A DNA stretch of 64,000 nucleotides, taken from Thalassospira sp. GTDB lineage: Bacteria; Pseudomonadota; Alphaproteobacteria; Rhodospirillales; Thalassospiraceae. Where the stretch lies: NCBI RefSeq assembly GCF_002709775.1, contig NZ_PAQR01000028.1, forward strand, positions 1 through 64,000, in the 5' to 3' direction. The notes below the pieces were generated by a model, which made no database searches, was not told the DNA's origin, and saw nothing but the letters and a program-made list of their open reading frames with translations. Numbering within the stretch: position 1 is the stretch's first letter; the number at the start of each line of letters is the position of its first letter. This document shows positions 42,760 through 52,398 of this stretch, piece after piece. Both the position numbers and the translations under genes were made by a program.

Positions 42760-44610
42760 CTATGCCTGATTTTTCGGATTGGTTGTGAAAAGCTCGGTTC
42801 GCGTGTGACGCCCGCGCAGCAGAACATCCCCCGCCTTGCTGACCCGGTCCGGGTTGGCCATCAGGTTGCGGGTCGTTTCCGAAATCAGGATATTGGTGCC
42901 CAGTACCTTATTTTCCTGTTCCAGCCGTGAGGCCGTGTTGACGGCATCGCCATGCACCGTAAAGGACAGGCGTGCCTTTGCGCCGACATTCCCGGCAACC
43001 ATCGAGCCGGTATTCACACCACAGCGAACCTTGAGCTCAAGGCCCTCGAAGGTGCGTTTTTCGACTTCGGCTTGAAGCGCGATGGCGCTGTCGACGGCTG
43101 CGTCCGCATGGTTTTCAAGATCATCAAACACGTTATAGACAGCAAGGATGGCATCGCCTTGGAACTGGGTGATGATGCCGCCACGTTCCTCGATGATCCG
43201 GGTTGCGCAATCGAAATAATCATTGAGCATGGCGATGATCTGTTTCGGATCAAGGCTTTCGCACATGGACGTAAAGCCTACAATATCAACAAACAGCACC
43301 GTGGCTTCTGAGGTCTGCGGCGGCAGGACGCCGGAATCATTGCCCGATGCCAGAAGTTTTTTGGCAATCGATTGTGGTACGAACTTACCAAACAGGCTGG
43401 TGATACGTTCGCGGTCGTGAACGGCCATCATCATGTGATTGAATGACCTGGCAGCGTCGTCATATTCGCGAATGCGGCTGCCCTTAAGTTGCGGGATATC
43501 CGAGGACGCAATGTCTTCGTCTTCAAAGGCGCGTGCAGCACTGGCAAAACGGCGGATCGGTTTGGTGAAGTGGCGCGACAGGATAATCGCAACGATGACC
43601 GACAACACGAAAACGCCGCCGCCAAGGACGGATGCCAGAACCAGTCGATCCCATTCATCGTCAAACAGTTCCTCGTCAAAATACATGCCGATTACAACCG
43701 GTGAAATCGGGGCGGTGAGGATCTGACGCGTGACGATCAGATGATAACGGTCATTGTGACTAAGCCCCGCAAGGCTGATGCCGCTGCTATGGCGTTCGTC
43801 ATCGGGATCAAGCTTGATGTTTTCGGACTTGCCAATGTTGGCCAGAACCGGATCACCGATATCATGAATTGTGGGCAGGGGGATTGGGCTGCGGGCGATT
43901 TCCGCACCATTGTCGCCTGCGCTTGCGGTTTTCTCGCCCCAGTTTCTAAGTTCAGGATGGGCCATCACCCGATTGCCGCCAATCAGGATAAAGGGCGTGC
44001 CGGGCAAATCTTCACGGCCACGGATCAGGCTTTCTGACAGATTGGACAGCGATAGGTACTGGATGAAGGTGCCCAGATAATGTCCGTCATAGAAAAGTGG
44101 CACCCAGCTTGTCAGGACGGTGCGGTTAAAGAACGGGTCCCAGCGTGGATAGCCGGTCCGGTTGGTTACGGGGCCGCGGATATGCGCAAGTTCGGAAAAA
44201 AGAATGTCGTCTTCGGGCAGGGTGCGCCTGATTTCGCTCATATCTTCCGGGTTAAAGCCGATGAATTGGCGGTCGCCGGTCACCAATCCATAGGCCATGA
44301 CATCCATGTCGGCTGCCGCAAGGGCGCGCATGGCATTGGTCCAACCATATTGGAAACTTGGATCAAGGACGCCACTTGCCACCTGTTCGGCAACCCAGTC
44401 GGAACGTTGATCAACCTCGCTCATGCGTTCATGCATGGTGCGTTGGACCGATGTCAGATCAATATCGGCCAGCATCACCCACAAATTGCGGGTGTTCTCA
44501 TAGGCCGTTCCGAGACCAACATAAAGGGATAGTCCGACGCCAAAGACACTGGTGGCGATAAAACCGGCAAGCAGTACAGACAGGACAGAGTATCTGCGTT
44601 TTGATTTCAC
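42760..44610 (-). CDS. Membrane class III adenylate/guanylate cyclase
   Basis: About 616 residues. A membrane segment near the N terminus, an extracytoplasmic sensor of about 290 residues, a second membrane segment (VLGGGVFVLSVIVAIILS) and a HAMP-like linker lead to a class III cyclase domain (about 430-600). Metal aspartates are in LFVDIVGF and FQGDAIL; the transition-state N and R are in GDAVNTASRLE. The base-selecting lysine position is Gln (QFQGD) and its partner is Thr (TVHGD), so the nucleotide product cannot be predicted. A GTG at 44610 with GGAAG upstream is preferred; TTG at 44643 is an alternative. Confidence 0.88.
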   Translation of the reverse strand: MKSKRRYSVLSVLLAGFIATSVFGVGLSLYVGLGTAYENTRNLWVMLADIDLTSVQRTMHERMSEVDQRSDWVAEQVASGVLDPSFQYGWTNAMRALAAADMDVMAYGLVTGDRQFIGFNPEDMSEIRRTLPEDDILFSELAHIRGPVTNRTGYPRWDPFFNRTVLTSWVPLFYDGHYLGTFIQYLSLSNLSESLIRGREDLPGTPFILIGGNRVMAHPELRNWGEKTASAGDNGAEIARSPIPLPTIHDIGDPVLANIGKSENIKLDPDDERHSSGISLAGLSHNDRYHLIVTRQILTAPISPVVIGMYFDEELFDDEWDRLVLASVLGGGVFVLSVIVAIILSRHFTKPIRRFASAARAFEDEDIASSDIPQLKGSRIREYDDAARSFNHMMMAVHDRERITSLFGKFVPQSIAKKLLASGNDSGVLPPQTSEATVLFVDIVGFTSMCESLDPKQIIAMLNDYFDCATRIIEERGGIITQFQGDAILAVYNVFDDLENHADAAVDSAIALQAEVEKRTFEGLELKVRCGVNTGSMVAGNVGAKARLSFTVHGDAVNTASRLEQENKVLGTNILISETTRNLMANPDRVSKAGDVLLRGRHTRTELFTTNPKNQA

Positions 44611-44656
44611 TCGGTTTTCTTCCCGAAAAGAGGTTTTCCCCAACCCCGCGCTGATC

Positions 44657-45094
44657 TTAGCGGCGATCGAACTTGGTTGAAAGGATGATCGAACTTGATG
44701 TGCGTTTTATTCCGGCCATCCCGCCGATCCGGTCAAGAACGCCGTCAAGTTCCTCTGGCGTGTTGGCTGCAACCTCGGCAATCAGGTCATACTCGCCAGA
44801 AACCGCAAGACAGCGAATGCAATGCGGGATTTTCTGAAGTGCGCCAACCACACCAACCGACTGTTTCTGTTCAAGCTGGATCATGACTTCGGCAAGCAAT
44901 ACGGGCTTTGCATGGTCGCCAAGCTGAACGGTGTAGCCCTTTATGACCTCGGCCTTTTCAAGGCGTTCCAAACGTTCCTGAACAGCGCTGCGTGACAGGC
45001 CGACTTCGCGTGCAAGGGCGGCGGTCGGAATGCGGGCATTTTCCTGCAGGCGGGTGATTAGTCGGCGATCAGTTTCATCTATCTGACGTTTCAT
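44657..45094 (-). CDS. Lrp/AsnC family transcriptional regulator
   Basis: A 145-residue regulator with an N-terminal helix-turn-helix (IPTAALAREVGLSRSAVQER, about 23-42) and a C-terminal RAM ligand domain (about 65-140). Starting MKRQIDETDRRLITRLQENA, it is a typical small Lrp. It is divergent from a saccharopine-dehydrogenase-like gene, 175 bases away, and probably regulates it in response to an amino acid. Imperfect GTTTTTGTTTTG-type repeats in the intergenic region (45119-45130 and the inverse near 45186-45197) could be its sites. Confidence 0.9.
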   Translation of the reverse strand: MKRQIDETDRRLITRLQENARIPTAALAREVGLSRSAVQERLERLEKAEVIKGYTVQLGDHAKPVLLAEVMIQLEQKQSVGVVGALQKIPHCIRCLAVSGEYDLIAEVAANTPEELDGVLDRIGGMAGIKRTSSSIILSTKFDRR

Positions 45095-45269
45095 CGGTAA
45101 AGCCCATTAAAATGACGGGTTTTTGTTTTGTTTTAACAGTATTGCCGGGTTGAAAGCGTTCGTCTAGCGGCGGAACATTATTAGGCAAAAACAAAACATG
45201 ATCAGGGCAGGCGCAGCATCACAGGTGAAACAGTGCTGATGATGTCTGTTCGTTCGGGAGTTAGAGAAA

Positions 45270-46352
45270 ATGAAAAAGATTTTGATCCTCGGGGCCGGGA
45301 AGATCGGCCGTATTGCTGCGGTAATGCTCAATGAAAGTGGCGATTATGCGGTCACGCTGGCCGATGCCAGTGGTGATATGCTTGAGATCTGTGCCCAGGA
45401 TGATGCCGCGACGCTTGTAAAGGTCGATGTCACCGATGAGGCCGCATTGACCGAGGCCGCCAAGGGGCATGACGCGATTTTGTCGACCTGTCCGTTCTTT
45501 TTGAATGTGGCGATTGCCCGCGTCGCACGTGCGGTCGGGGCATCCTATTTTGACGTTACCGAAGACGTTGAAACCACGCGCGCCATTCGCGAAATTTCCA
45601 AGGGCGCGGAATGTGCCTTTGTCCCGCAATGTGGTCTGGCACCCGGGTTCATCTCGATTGCGGCCCACGACCTGTTTAAGCGCTTTGATCGTGTGAACAA
45701 GCTTCGCCTGCGTGTCGGAGCCTTGCCGCAAAATCCGACCAACCGTTTGAAATATAACCTGACCTGGTCGACCGATGGTTTGATCAACGAGTATCTCAAT
45801 CCGTGTGAAGCGATCCTGAATGGCAAGCGCGTCGAAGTGCTGCCGCTTGAAGGCTATGAGCGCTTCACCATCGATGGCACGGAGTATGAGGCCTTCAATA
45901 CGTCGGGAGGCGTCGGCGCCTTGTGCGATATGCTTGAGGGCAAGGTCGATAATCTTGATTACAAGACTGTGCGCTATCCGGGGCATCAGGAAATCCTGAA
46001 AATCCTGATAGAGGACCTTCGTCTGGGCGAGCGCCCGGATATGATGAAGGAGATCTTTGAGAATGCCCTGCCAGTGACGAAGCAGGATGTGATCGTGATC
46101 TTTGCCGATGCGGTTGGAACCCAACGCGGCGAACTGCGCGAAGAGAGCTTCATTCGCAAGGTGCATGGTACGCATGTTGGCGGCAAGGACTGGTCGGCGA
46201 TCCAGATCACGACATCGGCCGGTTTGTGTGCCGTGATGGATATGGTTCTGACCGGTAAATTGCCAGCATCCGGTTATGTGCGTCAGGAAGAGGTCACACT
46301 CGAAGATTTTCTGGCAAACCGGTTCGGGCGATACTTCGGCTACACCAACTAA
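45270..46352 (+). CDS. Saccharopine dehydrogenase family protein
   Basis: A 360-residue NAD(P)-dependent enzyme. The Rossmann motif GAGKIGRIAAVML is at 8-20; ILSTCPFFLN and FVPQCGLAPGFISIAA are family stretches, as is the C-terminal GYTN-type end. Relatives include lysine 6-dehydrogenase, saccharopine dehydrogenase and carboxynorspermidine dehydrogenase. The divergent Lrp-type regulator makes an amino-acid, probably lysine-related, substrate likely. GGAG lies within 20 bases of the ATG. A terminator follows. Confidence 0.85.
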   Translation: MKKILILGAGKIGRIAAVMLNESGDYAVTLADASGDMLEICAQDDAATLVKVDVTDEAALTEAAKGHDAILSTCPFFLNVAIARVARAVGASYFDVTEDVETTRAIREISKGAECAFVPQCGLAPGFISIAAHDLFKRFDRVNKLRLRVGALPQNPTNRLKYNLTWSTDGLINEYLNPCEAILNGKRVEVLPLEGYERFTIDGTEYEAFNTSGGVGALCDMLEGKVDNLDYKTVRYPGHQEILKILIEDLRLGERPDMMKEIFENALPVTKQDVIVIFADAVGTQRGELREESFIRKVHGTHVGGKDWSAIQITTSAGLCAVMDMVLTGKLPASGYVRQEEVTLEDFLANRFGRYFGYTN

Positions 46353-46388
46353 TCAGGCCAATTGGCGCATCCATAAGCCCCTGTACAA

Positions 46389-46424
46389 AGAGCCCTTCGG
46401 AAACGTTTCCGAGGGGTTCTTTTT
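46389..46424 (+). terminator. Intrinsic terminator after the saccharopine-dehydrogenase-like gene
   Basis: AGAGCCCTTCGGAAA (46389-46403) pairs with TTTCCGAGGGGTTCT (46406-46420), with two weak G-T pairs, followed by TTTTGTTTT. Confidence 0.93.
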
Positions 46425-46519
46425 GTTTTCAATGTTTTATGTGGCGATTGTTGACCTGATTGGTTGGGTGAGGTTCGGCGGTCAAAGCGGCATATCTGCA
46501 CTGTTTTTCCACGCATGGA

Positions 46520-49051
46520 ATGGTTGGAAAATTTATGGCAAAGACGTGGTTTGTTAACGCTTCGACCTTATGGTGGGGCAAAATACGGTTTCTCTTGGGT
46601 AATAGGTATTCCTTGTCTGATTTTGCCGACATCTACCGTTCTGCTTTGAACCTGTATGAGGCAGGTCGCTATGCAGAGGCAGAAGAATCCTGTCAGCGAA
46701 TGATCCGTTCATTCCCGCAGGCCGCAGAAGCAATGCATCTGGCAGGCCTGGTCGCCATGCGTCACGGGAACCAGACCCTGGCCGCTGAACGTATGGGACG
46801 AGCCGCGATCGCCGATGCCAATAGTGCCGAAATCCAGCATGACCATGCACAGGCCTTAAAGGCGATTGGCAAGCTTCGTGATGCCGTCGGGGCGTTTAAG
46901 CGCGCCATTCGCCTGTGCCCGGATGCGCCAGCACTTTATTGCAATGTCGCCAACACCTATCGCCAGCTCGATGAACTTGATGCCGCGCGTGAAAACTATG
47001 AACGCGCGCTTGAGCTCGCACCGGACATTGCCGAAATCCATGCCAACTATGCCGCCTGCCAATATGCGATGGGCGATGTTGAGGGGGCGGAAAAATCCTG
47101 TCTGACAGCACTCAAGATGCGCGATGACATTGTCAATGCGCTGGTTCTGATCGGTCAAATCCGGCTTGATCAGGGACGCACAGTTTCCGCAAGCGAACCA
47201 CTACGCCGTGCGCTTTCTTTGGAGCCGGGGAACCCGCGCGCCTTGACGGCCTATGGTGATGCGCTTTTCCGGCTTGGTCAGTTTGCCGGTGCCCAGCATT
47301 GCCTGCGACAGGTTCTTGCCCTTGATCCCGATGATGCCAAGGCGCGCAGAACCCTTGCGCTGCTTAACCTGCGGGTCGGGCAGGGGATTGAGGCCATCGG
47401 CGCGCTTGAACCGCTTTTGGCGCGTAATCCCGAAGATCCGCAATTGCTTTTGATGATGGGTGAGGCGCTTAGCCTTGTCGGCCGTCATAGCGAGGCGGTC
47501 GAACGGTTTGGTGCTGCCATCGGTGCCGGTGGCGGCGATGATGCGGTGTTCCGTCTTGCTGTCGAACTTGCCGAAGAAGGCGATACCGGATCGGCGCAAT
47601 CGGTTTTGCAAAACGGCATTGATCGCAAGATTGCAGCTGGTGAAAACACCGCCTTGTTCCGCACTGCGCGCCGGTTGCTGTTTGCGCCGGTGCCAACCGA
47701 CCTTGCAGCCCAGAATGACGAAGTCGTGCGTGATCTTCTTGATGACACGCTGGATGAAGATGCGCTTGAGCCTGATCTTGAATTTGTCGGCACCGATCCG
47801 ATTGATCCGATTGTATTGACCCGGTTCCCGCCGGTCTGGCGCGCGGCATTGCGTCCAGAGGGCGACAAGCAGCTGCGTGCAGTTGGCCATTATTGGGAAC
47901 GGCTGGTGTCGGGCTATGACGTGCCGGAAGTCACGGTAGCAACCGCACGCATTGGCGGTAAAATCCGGATTGGCATCGTTTCAGCCAATATGTGTGACAA
48001 CGGTATCGGGCGCTGGATCGCGGGCCTTGCCGAGGCGATTGATCGCGACCGGTTTGACGTCACCATTATTCGTCCGCCAACTGGCGAGGATGACATTACC
48101 GCGCGCATTGATGAACATGCCGATCTGGTCGTGCCATTACCGCTTGATCCCTTGCATTCGGCACGGGTGATTTCCGGGCTTGGGCTTGATGTTCTGCATT
48201 ATGTCGACCCGCAGGCGGATGCCTATACCATGTTGCTGGCAAGCTGGCGTCTGGCACCGCTTCAGATTTCCGGTGGCGGGATTGCCGCGACCAGTGGACT
48301 TTCCAATATCGACTATCACCTGATTGCCGAGGATTGGGAAACAGCTGGTGGCGAAAAACGCTTTAGCGAGAAACTGGTGCGCCTACCTGGCCTGTTTGTG
48401 AATGCCAGCCCGCCAGAACCGGTCGAGATGTCGACGACCGAATTGCAGCGCCGTTGGCGACTGGCGCAGGACCGCAACACGTATCTGTGTCCCCAGCCGC
48501 TTGATGTCCTGACGGCCGAGTTTGATCCGCTGATTGCGGAAATCCTGCGTCTTGATGAGACGGCCGAACTTCTGTTGATTGCGCCGGAACGTGACAGCTG
48601 GGATGCCGCGTGGGGCCGTCGTTTTGCGGTTAATCATGCGGATGTGGCCGGACGGATGCGGTTTGTCGATGTGCGCAATCGCGCCGATTTGCTGTCGCTT
48701 CTGTGTGCGGTTGATGTCGTGCTGGAAAGTCCGGCATGGAATGATGCGATGCTGGCCTTTGATTGTTTGGGGCTTGGGGTGCCGCTTGTGACCCTGCCTG
48801 GCAATGCAGCGCGCTCGCGCCGTAGCCACACATGCTATCGCCAGATATCGGTATTTGATTGTGTTGCCTATCATTCGGCTGATTTCGTTGATACAGCGCT
48901 GACGCTGGCGACTGACAAGCGCCGACGCTCAGTGGTTTCGCACGCGATCAAGAGCCGGTCGCACATCCTGTTTGGTCAGAAATCATCCTTTGATGCCTAT
49001 ATGCAGTTCCTGGACCGATCCATCGCGCTGCCAGCAGATAAAGTGATTTAA
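46520..49051 (+). CDS. TPR protein with SPINDLY/OGT-like glycosyltransferase domain
   Basis: Up to 843 residues. The first half is a solenoid of about ten TPR repeats (from SALNLYEAGRYAEAEESCQR to GEALSLVGRHSEAVERFGAA). The second half, from about 475, resembles the GT41 (SPINDLY/O-GlcNAc transferase) catalytic region in layout: RIGIVSANM, DVLHYVDPQAD, a domain-two nucleotide-sugar stretch, AVDVVLESPAWNDAMLAFDC, LGLGVPLVTLPG. The key catalytic histidine was not identified, so it may be degenerate. The start is uncertain: ATG 46520, ATG 46535, or a TTG before SDFADIYRSAL. It leads a three-gene block with an HlyD-type and a PilZ-GT2 gene, suggesting a scaffold or regulator for polysaccharide synthesis. 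Confidence 0.78.
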   Translation: MVGKFMAKTWFVNASTLWWGKIRFLLGNRYSLSDFADIYRSALNLYEAGRYAEAEESCQRMIRSFPQAAEAMHLAGLVAMRHGNQTLAAERMGRAAIADANSAEIQHDHAQALKAIGKLRDAVGAFKRAIRLCPDAPALYCNVANTYRQLDELDAARENYERALELAPDIAEIHANYAACQYAMGDVEGAEKSCLTALKMRDDIVNALVLIGQIRLDQGRTVSASEPLRRALSLEPGNPRALTAYGDALFRLGQFAGAQHCLRQVLALDPDDAKARRTLALLNLRVGQGIEAIGALEPLLARNPEDPQLLLMMGEALSLVGRHSEAVERFGAAIGAGGGDDAVFRLAVELAEEGDTGSAQSVLQNGIDRKIAAGENTALFRTARRLLFAPVPTDLAAQNDEVVRDLLDDTLDEDALEPDLEFVGTDPIDPIVLTRFPPVWRAALRPEGDKQLRAVGHYWERLVSGYDVPEVTVATARIGGKIRIGIVSANMCDNGIGRWIAGLAEAIDRDRFDVTIIRPPTGEDDITARIDEHADLVVPLPLDPLHSARVISGLGLDVLHYVDPQADAYTMLLASWRLAPLQISGGGIAATSGLSNIDYHLIAEDWETAGGEKRFSEKLVRLPGLFVNASPPEPVEMSTTELQRRWRLAQDRNTYLCPQPLDVLTAEFDPLIAEILRLDETAELLLIAPERDSWDAAWGRRFAVNHADVAGRMRFVDVRNRADLLSLLCAVDVVLESPAWNDAMLAFDCLGLGVPLVTLPGNAARSRRSHTCYRQISVFDCVAYHSADFVDTALTLATDKRRRSVVSHAIKSRSHILFGQKSSFDAYMQFLDRSIALPADKVI

Positions 49052-49148
49052 TTTCCGATAGATATCCTTGAAACTACCCAACCGACCCACACATTCTATG
49101 TGGATGTTTGTGCACGGCAGTCATGCCAGTTCCGGTTGAGGTAGTCTT

Positions 49149-50375
49149 ATGGTCTTGCGTTTTTCCAAGGGGCAAATCGTTCGTCTGATTGTCGCCTTGG
49201 TGATTGTGGTTATTGCGATCTGGCAACTCGCACCGCTGACGGTTTCCGATATCCGTCCGAACGGTGTGGTGAATGCCAAACTGGTGACCATTCAGGCCCC
49301 GATCAGTGGTCAGCTTGTTCGTGCAATTCCCGATGTTGGCGAACCGGTTTCTGCCGGGTCGATTGTCACGCGTATCACCGACGATACTGAACCCCAGGCG
49401 TTGCTCGCCCAGCTTGATGGCGAGTATCAGCTGCTTCGGTCGCGCAAAACTGCCTTGATCGAAAAGCTGTCGACGCTGAACGGCCTGCGCCGTGAACTGG
49501 GCGAGCGGGTGCGTGAAATGGTCTCGGGTTCACTCGAAAGCCTGCATTACAAAGTCCTTGAGGCCCAGGCACGTCAGAAAGGCTGGCTGTCGGTCGTCAA
49601 GGAACGCGAATTAAGCCTGAGCCGTCAAAATACACTGCTTGCAGACGGACATGTTGCACAGGCGCGTGTGGATGAGGCCGAAAGCCTGCTTGAACAGGCA
49701 TTGCAAGAGGTCGAACGCGCGCGTGCGGACGAGGAACGCTATCGCAAGGAATCCGGATCGCTTGAAAAGGGGATCTTTATCGGCGATGGCCAGAATGATG
49801 TGCCGTATTCACAGCAGCGCCTTGATGAGGTTGTGCTGGCAATTGCCGACCTGAATGTGCAGCTGACCGAGACCAATGGTCGTATGGCATCCATCGAGAA
49901 CCAGTTGCGCGATGAAACCGCGCGTGCCGGTCGGCGTGAATCCATGCTGGTTCGCAGCCCGATTGACGGACTGATCTGGCGCCGGATCGCGGCCGAACTG
50001 GCAACTGTGACCAAGAATAATGACTTGGCGAAGATTCTTGATTGCTCGGATATTCGTGTTGAAGTCCCGGTGGATGAGAGCCTGTCGGATAGGGTCGCTA
50101 TTGGCACAACGGTCACGGTGCGCCTGCAAGGTTCGCCAGAGGTTTATGACGGGACGGTCAGCGGGGTGATTGGCACGCGTGCTGTGACGCCGGAACTTGA
50201 ATATGCCGCCTTGCCGCCGCTTTTGAAAAAGGATGAAGTGCTTCTGGTGGTGCAGGTGCCTGATGCCGGTTTTGAAGACCGTCCGGAAACCTTTTGCAAT
50301 GTCGGTCGTCGCGCAGAAGTCAGCATTCCCAGCCGGTTCCACACCTGGTTTGCTGAAAGCGACGCGGCAGAATGA
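49149..50375 (+). CDS. HlyD-family membrane fusion protein
   Basis: A 408-residue periplasmic adaptor. One N-terminal membrane segment (about 11-27), a lipoyl half (VTIQAPISGQLVRAIPDVGEP-like, about 45-70), a long coiled-coil hairpin (about 80-245, rich in Glu, Arg and Leu), the second lipoyl half (MLVRSPIDGLIWRR, about 274-288), and a beta-barrel with VEVPVDESLSDRVAIGTTVTV. It ends in an ATGA overlap with the polysaccharide synthase gene, so the pair is coupled. By analogy with BgsB and Alg44 it would form the periplasmic channel for the polymer. It has no PilZ domain; that is in the partner. Confidence 0.88.
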   Translation: MVLRFSKGQIVRLIVALVIVVIAIWQLAPLTVSDIRPNGVVNAKLVTIQAPISGQLVRAIPDVGEPVSAGSIVTRITDDTEPQALLAQLDGEYQLLRSRKTALIEKLSTLNGLRRELGERVREMVSGSLESLHYKVLEAQARQKGWLSVVKERELSLSRQNTLLADGHVAQARVDEAESLLEQALQEVERARADEERYRKESGSLEKGIFIGDGQNDVPYSQQRLDEVVLAIADLNVQLTETNGRMASIENQLRDETARAGRRESMLVRSPIDGLIWRRIAAELATVTKNNDLAKILDCSDIRVEVPVDESLSDRVAIGTTVTVRLQGSPEVYDGTVSGVIGTRAVTPELEYAALPPLLKKDEVLLVVQVPDAGFEDRPETFCNVGRRAEVSIPSRFHTWFAESDAAE

Positions 50376-52375
50376 ACTGGATGGCGCAATTTGCACCCAT
50401 GGCACTTGTCATCGGTGTCATGATGCTGGCATCGCCATTCTTGCGACGTGATCAGTTATGGGCACGTTGGCTGGTTGTGTTTTTCCTGATTGCGCTGATC
50501 GCGCGCTATTTGCCCTGGCGGATCACGGAAACCGTCATGCCCGCCGATCTCACCACCTTTCAGGGATGGTGGATTGTCTTCCTGTTTGCGATCGAGATCG
50601 TGTTTCTGTGTGACATGCTGCGCCAGTCACTTGTTCATTGCAAAATTGTTGATCGCAGTGCCGAGGCCGATCAGGCCTATGCCAGACTATCGGCCCGCCC
50701 GCATGAGAGTTGGCCAAGTGTGGATGTTTTTATCCCGAGCTATAACGAACCTCTTGATGTGCTTGAGCGCAGTATTGTTGGCGCACTTGCAATTGATTAC
50801 CCGAACAAGACGGTCTGGGTACTTGATGACGGCAAGCGCGACTGGCTTCGCGATTTCTGTGAGGAAAAGGGTGCGAAATATCTGACACGCAAGGATGGTA
50901 GTCACGCCAAGGCGGGGAACGTGAATAATGGTCTTGCGCATTCGGATGGTGATCTTGTCTGCATATTCGATGCGGATTTCGTCGCCTATCGCCACTTCCT
51001 GAAACGTGTTGTCGGGTTCTTTGAAGATCCGACGATTGGCATTGTCCAGACGCCGCAGCACTTCTTTAACAAGGATCCGATGCAGCGCAATCTGTGGATT
51101 GCCGATCGCTGGCCCGATGAACAAAGGCTGTTCTTTGATCATATCGCGCCGTCGGTTGATGCCTGGGATTCGATGTTTTGTTGCGGGTCCTGCATGGTTA
51201 TGCGGCGCAAGGCACTAGATGCCATTGGCGGTGTACCAACCGCATCGATTACAGAGGATATTCTGACCTCGCTTGAGATGCTGCGCAAAGGTTATCGCAC
51301 GCGTTACCTCAATGAGAAGCTGTCGATCGGGCTCGCTGCCGAAAGCCTGTTGGCCTTTCATACCCAGCGCGAACGTTGGTGCCAGGGGGGTATTCAGACC
51401 CTGTTTCTGAAAGCCGGGCCGCTTGGCCCGGGACTTTCACTTTGGCAGCGTATTTTGCTGTTTCCGATCTATTGGGTGTTTCATATCCCGGCCCGCTTGC
51501 TGGTGATCATGATTCCGATCTTTTATTTCTGGTTCGGATTGCAACCGCTTGAAAACGCCCGAAGCTGGGAGATCTTTTATTGGCAATTGCCGGTGCTGAT
51601 CGGTGGTTGGGGAACAGCACTTTGGCACAATGGCCGGCAGGCCTATCCCATCGTAAACGAGGGGCCGGCGGTGCTGGTATCACTCCGGCTGTTTCCGATT
51701 GTCGTATCCTCGCTGCTCCGGCCATTTGGCCGCCCGTTCAAGGTCACCCCCAAAGGATCGCAGTCCGGGGTCGGGAACTCGATGAATGAGGCGATCATTC
51801 TTGGTGTGTTGTTCGTTCTGACGATTGGCGGGTTCTTCTACAACATCAATACGGATGTCCGGATCATTGATAATGCCGACTTCCTGGCGGTTGGTGGTTT
51901 GTGGGCTGCGGTCAATTCGCTGACGCTGCTTGTCGCGATCCTGATCTGCTTTGAAAGCCCGGTGCAACGCCAACAGGAACGTTTCCCGATCACCCTGAAA
52001 GCGCGGGTCAGGGCTAATAAGGATGATCAACCGCTTGATATGACGATTACCGACATGTCGCTGGGCGGGGCGCGGATGATGTGCCCAGCAGAGGGTGTTG
52101 ATCGCGAGAAGTTCCAGAAAGGCGCATCCATTCAGCTTGATGCTGACGAACTGCCTATTCTTGATGCCAAGCTGGCGCGCGCCTTCGTCAACGATCAGCA
52201 ACAGCTGGTTCTGACACTCGACTTTACACCTGAGCCAGAGGGCGAGGTGCGTGATGCCCTGATCCGCGTGCTTTACACAAGCGGGATCGATAACGCGTCA
52301 AAGCCAGCGGGCAGTGTCGCGCTTTGGGGCGCGTTGTTGCGCCGGATATTTGGTCGGGGACCGGTAAAGAGTTAG
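50372..52375 (+). CDS. BcsA-like processive glycosyltransferase with PilZ domain
   Basis: A 667-residue inner-membrane GT2 synthase. Catalytic motifs are all present: DDG (152-154), FDADF (D200, D202), TED (294-296) and QRERW (332-336). BcsA-type loops QTPQHFF (226-232) and FCCGS (269-273) are also present. Two N-terminal and several C-terminal membrane segments surround the catalytic domain. At the C terminus a PilZ domain carries RQQER (RxxxR, 533-537) and DMSLGG (DxSxxG, 561-566), so c-di-GMP should switch it on. Product is probably a beta-glucan; cellulose or mixed-linkage glucan cannot be told apart. There is no BcsB, BcsC or BcsZ nearby; the coupled HlyD protein replaces them. Confidence 0.93.
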   Translation: MNWMAQFAPMALVIGVMMLASPFLRRDQLWARWLVVFFLIALIARYLPWRITETVMPADLTTFQGWWIVFLFAIEIVFLCDMLRQSLVHCKIVDRSAEADQAYARLSARPHESWPSVDVFIPSYNEPLDVLERSIVGALAIDYPNKTVWVLDDGKRDWLRDFCEEKGAKYLTRKDGSHAKAGNVNNGLAHSDGDLVCIFDADFVAYRHFLKRVVGFFEDPTIGIVQTPQHFFNKDPMQRNLWIADRWPDEQRLFFDHIAPSVDAWDSMFCCGSCMVMRRKALDAIGGVPTASITEDILTSLEMLRKGYRTRYLNEKLSIGLAAESLLAFHTQRERWCQGGIQTLFLKAGPLGPGLSLWQRILLFPIYWVFHIPARLLVIMIPIFYFWFGLQPLENARSWEIFYWQLPVLIGGWGTALWHNGRQAYPIVNEGPAVLVSLRLFPIVVSSLLRPFGRPFKVTPKGSQSGVGNSMNEAIILGVLFVLTIGGFFYNINTDVRIIDNADFLAVGGLWAAVNSLTLLVAILICFESPVQRQQERFPITLKARVRANKDDQPLDMTITDMSLGGARMMCPAEGVDREKFQKGASIQLDADELPILDAKLARAFVNDQQQLVLTLDFTPEPEGEVRDALIRVLYTSGIDNASKPAGSVALWGALLRRIFGRGPVKS

Positions 52376-52398
52376 GCGCAACGGCCCCTGAGATCCAA

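Noticed and set aside
45261..46175. A 304-codon minus-strand frame opposite the saccharopine-dehydrogenase-like gene
   Set aside because: The plus-strand gene has a Rossmann motif, a good start and a terminator; the antisense frame has no family features.
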